From Pontibacter akesuensis (GTDB taxonomy: Bacteria > Bacteroidota > Bacteroidia > Cytophagales > Hymenobacteraceae): DNA of 64,000 nt. Made by a program: the position numbers and the translations under genes. A model generated the notes under the pieces. It saw nothing but the letters and a program-made list of their open reading frames with translations, was not told the DNA's origin and searched no databases. The stretch's first letter is position 1. Each line of letters begins with the position of its first letter. This document shows, piece by piece, positions 60,354 to 64,000 of the stretch. The stretch spans positions 2,604,001 to 2,668,000 of the forward strand of contig NZ_CP014766.1 of NCBI RefSeq assembly GCF_001611675.1, written 5' to 3'.

Positions 60354-61325
60354 TTAAATGAGTCCTTCTTTGAGCAAATCGTGGAGGTGCACGAACCCCT
60401 CGAATTTACCAGATTTAGCAACAATGAGTTGCGTTATACTTTTGTTCTGCATGATAGCCATGGCCTCGGCGGCATAGGTATCCGGCGTAATGGTAAGCGG
60501 AGAAGGGGTCATGATAGTGCTGGCAGTGATGCCCTCTGTGGAATCATACTTGTTGAGCATGCGGCGCAGGTCGCCGTCTGTGATGATTCCTATCAAATCC
60601 CCGGAGTCTTTTGTTACGACAGCAGTGGCCCCCAAACGCTTGGAGGATATCTCGATAATAACTTCTTTTACTGTCGCGTTCTCCTTTACGCTAGGTGCCT
60701 CATTTTGGGTATATATATCTTCAACTTTCAGGTAAAGCCTTTTGCCCAGCGAGCCACCCGGGTGCAGGCTTGCAAAGTCGGAGGTGCTGAAGCCGCGCGC
60801 CTCCAGCAGGCTCACGGCCAGGGCATCGCCCAGGGCCAGTGCGGCGGTGGTGCTGGTGGTGGGGGCCAGGTTGTGCGGGCAGGCCTCGCGCTCCACGTGG
60901 GCGTTAAGTATAAAGTCGGCGGTCTGGGCCAGATAAGAGTCGGTGCTCGACACCATGGCCGCCAGTTTTGAACCTTTGCGTTTTAGCAACGGTACAAGTA
61001 CCTTTATCTCAGGGGTGTTACCGCTCTTGGAGATGCAGATAACAAAGTCCTCTGCCTGTATCATGCCCAGGTCTCCGTGAATGGCGTCGGCGGCGTGCAT
61101 GAACAGCGCGGGTGTGCCGGTGGAGTTAAGCGTGGCTACAATCTTCTGGGCGATGTTGGCGCTTTTGCCGATTCCCGTCACGACCACACGGCCCTTGATC
61201 TGCAGGATGGCTTGGACGCAATTTTCAAAGCTTTCGTCGATAAAATCAGCAAGTCTGGCGATTGCCTCGGCTTCGGCCTTCAATACATTTTTTGCGGTAA
61301 GCGCTATATTATTAGGGAGATTCAA
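60354..61325 (-). CDS. kdsD: arabinose-5-phosphate isomerase (KpsF/GutQ/KdsD family)
   Basis: 323 residues. The SIS domain shows GRVVVTGIGKSANIAQKIVATL and FVICISKSGNTPEIKVLVPLL, and CPHNLAPTTSTTAALALGDALAVSLLE; then come two CBS domains (VSHEISSKRLGATAVVTK region, about residues 205-320). It converts ribulose 5-phosphate to arabinose 5-phosphate for KDO synthesis, thus LPS inner core. It is divergent from recQ with a 66-nt gap and followed by manC. Confidence 0.92.
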   Translation of the reverse strand: MNLPNNIALTAKNVLKAEAEAIARLADFIDESFENCVQAILQIKGRVVVTGIGKSANIAQKIVATLNSTGTPALFMHAADAIHGDLGMIQAEDFVICISKSGNTPEIKVLVPLLKRKGSKLAAMVSSTDSYLAQTADFILNAHVEREACPHNLAPTTSTTAALALGDALAVSLLEARGFSTSDFASLHPGGSLGKRLYLKVEDIYTQNEAPSVKENATVKEVIIEISSKRLGATAVVTKDSGDLIGIITDGDLRRMLNKYDSTEGITASTIMTPSPLTITPDTYAAEAMAIMQNKSITQLIVAKSGKFEGFVHLHDLLKEGLI

Positions 61326-61327
61326 GT

Positions 61328-61335
61328 TAAATTTG
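61328..61335 (+). promoter_or_regulatory. -7 box TAAATTTG upstream of recQ
   Basis: A perfect TAnnTTTG, 56 nt before the recQ ATG at 61392, in the short divergent gap with kdsD. Confidence 0.5.
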
Positions 61336-61391
61336 TGTTAGAGCGCTCCATCGGAGTGCGTTCGACTAGATTAAATTTTTTGCAGGATTAC

Positions 61392-63572
61392 ATGTCAGTA
61401 AAACAAGAGGTAAATCTCAAGAACAAATTAAAAGAAGTTTTTGGGTATAATCAATTCAGAGGAAACCAGGAGTTAATAATAAACAATATTATTAATGGCC
61501 GGAACACTTTTGTGATTATGCCCACAGGCGCGGGCAAGTCGCTGTGTTACCAGCTACCTGCTCTTTCTTTGCCAGGCACAGCCATCGTTATTTCGCCGCT
61601 GATAGCCTTGATGAAAAACCAGGTGGACCAGCTGAACGCCTTCGGGGTGAACGCGCACTTCCTCAACTCCACCCTCTCCAAGTCGGAGACGAACAGAGTG
61701 AAGAAGGAGACGCTTGCCGGAGAGGTGAAGCTGCTGTACGTGGCTCCCGAGTCGCTGACGAAGGAGGAGACGATTGAGTTTATGCGCGCCTCTAACATCT
61801 CTTTTGTGGCCATCGATGAGGCGCACTGTATCTCGGAATGGGGGCACGACTTCCGCCCGGAGTACCGCCGCATCCGTGGCATTATTGACCAGATAGGTAA
61901 CCTGCCGATTATAGCCTTAACAGCCACCGCCACGCCAAAGGTGCAACTCGATATTCAGCGCAACCTGCAGATGGATGAGGCCTCGGTGTTTAAATCGTCG
62001 TTTAACCGCACCAACCTGTACTACGAGGTGCGCCCCAAGCACCATACCAAGAAGCAGCTGATTCAGTATGTGAAGAAGCACAAGGGCAAGAGCGGTATTG
62101 TGTACTGCCTGAGCCGCAAGAAGGTGGAGGAGATTGCTGAACTGCTGAGAGTAAACGACATCAAGGCGCGCCCATACCATGCTGGGCTTGACCCCAACGT
62201 GCGCATGGCCAATCAGGATGCTTTCCTGAACGAGGACGCAGACGTGATTGTGGCGACCATTGCCTTCGGCATGGGCATCGACAAACCGGATGTGCGCTTT
62301 GTAATTCACTACGATACACCAAAATCCATTGAGGGCTATTACCAGGAAACAGGCCGTGCCGGGCGCGATGGTATGGAGGGCAACTGCGTGATGTTCTACA
62401 GCTACGATGATATTGTGAAGCTGGAGAAGTTTAACAAAGACAAGCCGGTAACAGAGCGCGACAACTCTAAGTTGCTGCTGCAGGAGATGGCCTCATACGC
62501 CGATTCTGCTGTATGCCGCCGCAAGCAATTGCTGCATTACTTTGGCGAGACCTACGAGAAAGACTGCGGTTTCTGCGATAACTGCCTGCACCCGAAAGAG
62601 CGCTTCGAAGCCGAGAAGGAGGCGCAACTGGCCTTGAAAGCCGTGCAGCAAACTGGCCAGCGTTTCAGCATCGAGCACATCACCGCTGTGCTTACAGGCT
62701 TGAAAAACCAGCACGTGACCAGCTACGAGCACGATCAACTGGAGGTATTTGCCGCCGGCAAGGAGCAGGATGCGCAGTTCTGGAGCTCTGTGCTGCGCCA
62801 GGTACTGCTCTCTGAGTTTTTGTACAAGGATATTGACAACTTCGGCGTGGTGAAGCTTACCCCGAAAGGCGAGGAGTTTATTCTGAACCCACACCCGATA
62901 CAGCTTGCCAAGGATCACAACTACGATCAGGAAGTGAAGGAGGATGAGGAGAAAATAGAGGCACAGGCATCAGCGGGGCACGATGAGGTGCTGTTCGATA
63001 TGCTGAAGACCCTGCGTAAGAAGCTGGCAAAGGAGAAGAACCTGCCGCCTTACGTGCTGTTCCAGGATCCGTCGCTGAAAGAGATGGCCACCGTGTACCC
63101 GACCACCAAAGACGAACTGGCCAATATTGCCGGGGTGGGTATGGGCAAGGTGCACAAGTTTGGTAAGCCGTTCCTCGATATGGTGAGCAAGTATGTGGAG
63201 GAGAACGACATTGTGACGGCATCTGACGTGGTGGTGAAAACCACTGTGAACAAGTCGAAGATCAAGATCTACATCATTCAGCAGATAGACAAGAAGGTGG
63301 ACCTGGAGGAGATTGCCTCCGCCAAGGACCTGACGATGCAGGAACTGATCGAGGAGATTGAGCACATCTGCTACTCCGGTACCAAGCTCAACCTGAACTA
63401 CTACATCAACAACGTACTTGATGACGAGCGCCAGGAGGAGATTTATGACTACTTCATGAACGCCAGCACCGACAACATTGCGGTGGCCCTGAAGGAACTT
63501 GGAACAGATGATTTCACTGAGGAGGACCTGCGTCTGATGCGTATCAAGTTCTTGTCGGAGTACGCGAACTAA
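61392..63572 (+). CDS. recQ: ATP-dependent DNA helicase RecQ
   Basis: 726 residues from ATG 61392 (MSVKQEVNLKNKLKEVFGYNQFRGNQ); the longer open frame over kdsD is a shadow. Domains: DEAD helicase with Walker A PTGAGKS near residue 43 and DEAH in FVAIDEAHCISEWGHDFRPEY near 141, helicase C with ETGRAGRDG, the zinc RQC module with CGFCDNC near residue 392, HRDC (KDELANIAGVGMGKVHKFG), and a C-terminal extension of about 100 residues. RecQ unwinds forked and G-quadruplex DNA at stalled forks and in recombination. Terminator follows within 30 nt. Confidence 0.96.
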   Translation: MSVKQEVNLKNKLKEVFGYNQFRGNQELIINNIINGRNTFVIMPTGAGKSLCYQLPALSLPGTAIVISPLIALMKNQVDQLNAFGVNAHFLNSTLSKSETNRVKKETLAGEVKLLYVAPESLTKEETIEFMRASNISFVAIDEAHCISEWGHDFRPEYRRIRGIIDQIGNLPIIALTATATPKVQLDIQRNLQMDEASVFKSSFNRTNLYYEVRPKHHTKKQLIQYVKKHKGKSGIVYCLSRKKVEEIAELLRVNDIKARPYHAGLDPNVRMANQDAFLNEDADVIVATIAFGMGIDKPDVRFVIHYDTPKSIEGYYQETGRAGRDGMEGNCVMFYSYDDIVKLEKFNKDKPVTERDNSKLLLQEMASYADSAVCRRKQLLHYFGETYEKDCGFCDNCLHPKERFEAEKEAQLALKAVQQTGQRFSIEHITAVLTGLKNQHVTSYEHDQLEVFAAGKEQDAQFWSSVLRQVLLSEFLYKDIDNFGVVKLTPKGEEFILNPHPIQLAKDHNYDQEVKEDEEKIEAQASAGHDEVLFDMLKTLRKKLAKEKNLPPYVLFQDPSLKEMATVYPTTKDELANIAGVGMGKVHKFGKPFLDMVSKYVEENDIVTASDVVVKTTVNKSKIKIYIIQQIDKKVDLEEIASAKDLTMQELIEEIEHICYSGTKLNLNYYINNVLDDERQEEIYDYFMNASTDNIAVALKELGTDDFTEEDLRLMRIKFLSEYAN

Positions 63573-63600
63573 GGCAACAGAAGCTAGAAGTATAAAGTAT

Positions 63601-63631
63601 AAAAGCGGCCGGGGAACAACTGGCCGCTTTT
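63601..63631 (+). terminator. terminator of recQ
   Basis: AAAAGCGGCC and GGCCGCTTTT pair over 10 bp. It is preceded by two tandem AAGTATA motifs (63588-63601) and followed by two more (63651, 63690). Confidence 0.85.
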
Positions 63632-63759
63632 GTTTTGGCTTGTACGGGAGCAAGTATAAATATTAAGACGGCCATTGTGCTGTTCGGGCAAGTATAAATT
63701 TTTAAATTCGCGGCAGCGGCCGTTACGCCATCAACCTTAAAACCGAATAACCCAAGAAT

Positions 63760-64000
63760 ATGAACGTACTTGTTATAGGATCCGGAGCCCGTGAGCACGC
63801 CATCGCCTGGAAGCTTAGCCAGAGTGAGTATTGCGAGAAAGTGTTTGTAGCGCCTGGAAACGCCGGTACCGCAGCCTTCGGCACCGCCGCCGCGGTAGAC
63901 ATCCATAACTTCGACGAGTTGGGCAAGTTTGCCGCCGACTTCAACGTGATGATGCTGATCGTGGGGCAGGAGAACGCGCTTGTGGAAGGTATACACGATT
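63760..64000 (+). CDS. purD: phosphoribosylamine--glycine ligase, N-terminal part
   Basis: The frame opens at ATG 63760 and runs off the window after 80 codons. MNVLVIGSGAREHAIAWKLS and VFVAPGNAGTA are the signature start of PurD, an ATP-grasp enzyme that joins glycine to phosphoribosylamine in de novo purine synthesis. The rest lies beyond the window. Confidence 0.95.
   Translation, partial: MNVLVIGSGAREHAIAWKLSQSEYCEKVFVAPGNAGTAAFGTAAAVDIHNFDELGKFAADFNVMMLIVGQENALVEGIHD

Larger units (their letters stand above)
336..63700. repeat. dispersed heptamer AAGTATA / TATACTT, about 100 copies
   Basis: The heptamer recurs through nearly the whole window in both orientations. I counted about 100 copies by eye (not machine-verified), against roughly five expected from base composition. 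Examples are 336-342, 355-361, the tandem pairs near 10705-10719 and 63588-63601, and at least ten in the helicase gene 31804-35763. It is absent or rare in rpmE2, the low-complexity gene, ftsH and the NSS transporter. Typical extensions are CAAGTATAAA and TTTATACTTG. Inside genes it occupies all three frames: AAG TAT A (Lys-Tyr), AGT ATA (Ser-Ile) and GTA TA (Val-Tyr). Confidence 0.85.

Noticed and set aside
61077..61391. N-terminal extension of RecQ over the kdsD gene
   Set aside because: It overlaps kdsD entirely on the opposite strand and has no RecQ similarity; the ATG at 61392 matches the family start.
1..64000. tRNA and rRNA genes
   Set aside because: I looked for T-loop-like GTTCRANTC strings and cloverleaf context and found none convincing.

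Overview
The window looks like a chromosomal segment of a Bacteroidota bacterium of the order Cytophagales, most likely Pontibacter or a close Hymenobacteraceae relative (inference). The evidence is a GldH gliding lipoprotein, a type IX secretion (T9SS) sorting-domain protein, GWxTD and DUF2723 proteins, a fused SecDF, many TAnnTTTG promoter boxes, and the dispersed hairpin repeats common in this phylum. I saw no rRNA, tRNA, CRISPR array, prophage or intact insertion sequence. Most of the window is housekeeping DNA with short intergenic gaps.

Layout. 1-6.1 kb: the tail of ruvB, queG, a small conserved protein, two desiccation-type ferritin-like proteins, a BatD-like protein and aroC. 6.1-9.7 kb (minus strand): an ABC ATPase with a small membrane partner that carries an in-frame stop, a CarboxypepD_reg-like protein, a sodium:proton antiporter and a 49-residue acidic protein. 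10-17.4 kb: Nfu, then minus-strand secDF, a TrkA/RCK protein, uridine kinase, RdgB and a PyrR-like phosphoribosyltransferase. 17.5-21.3 kb: L31, a GlmU-like nucleotidyltransferase, DNA polymerase III delta', hemC. 21.4-27.8 kb: an AGCS symporter, a secreted cyclophilin, an RmlD-like reductase, an NSS transporter with its tiny MetS-type subunit, and a helix-hairpin-helix protein. 28-38 kb: a dehydrogenase, Nudix, prolyl-oligopeptidase-like lipoprotein, a decayed MutS-like fragment, GNAT, a 1319-residue SF1 helicase, a beta-propeller-like protein and an NmrA-like protein. 38-44.2 kb: a 688-residue FUS-like Gly/Ser/Tyr/Gln protein divergent from a cold-shock protein, an EEP phosphatase, GldH and RicT. 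44.4-53.9 kb: flippase, double GNAT, Gdx/SugE, a propeller, LpxH, LUD, FtsH, RsfS, BirA, a T9SS cargo protein. 54-64 kb: DUF2723, GWxTD lipoprotein, RlmB, ManC, KdsD, RecQ and the start of purD.

How the genes work together. Envelope assembly recurs: SecDF, the DUF2723 glycosyltransferase-like protein, LpxH, ManC and KdsD, a flippase, GldH and T9SS cargo. Protein quality and translation are represented by FtsH, RsfS, L31, RlmB, QueG and RicT. Stress functions are suggested by the ferritin-like pair, Csp and the low-complexity protein.

Two signals stand out. First, the heptamer AAGTATA/TATACTT occurs about 100 times by my eye count, in both orientations, between genes and in all reading frames within genes. 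It resembles a highly iterated genomic signal such as HIP1 or a DNA uptake sequence. Second, a FUS-like prion-type low-complexity protein is encoded divergently from a single-domain cold-shock RNA-binding protein, with a 21-bp palindrome between them.
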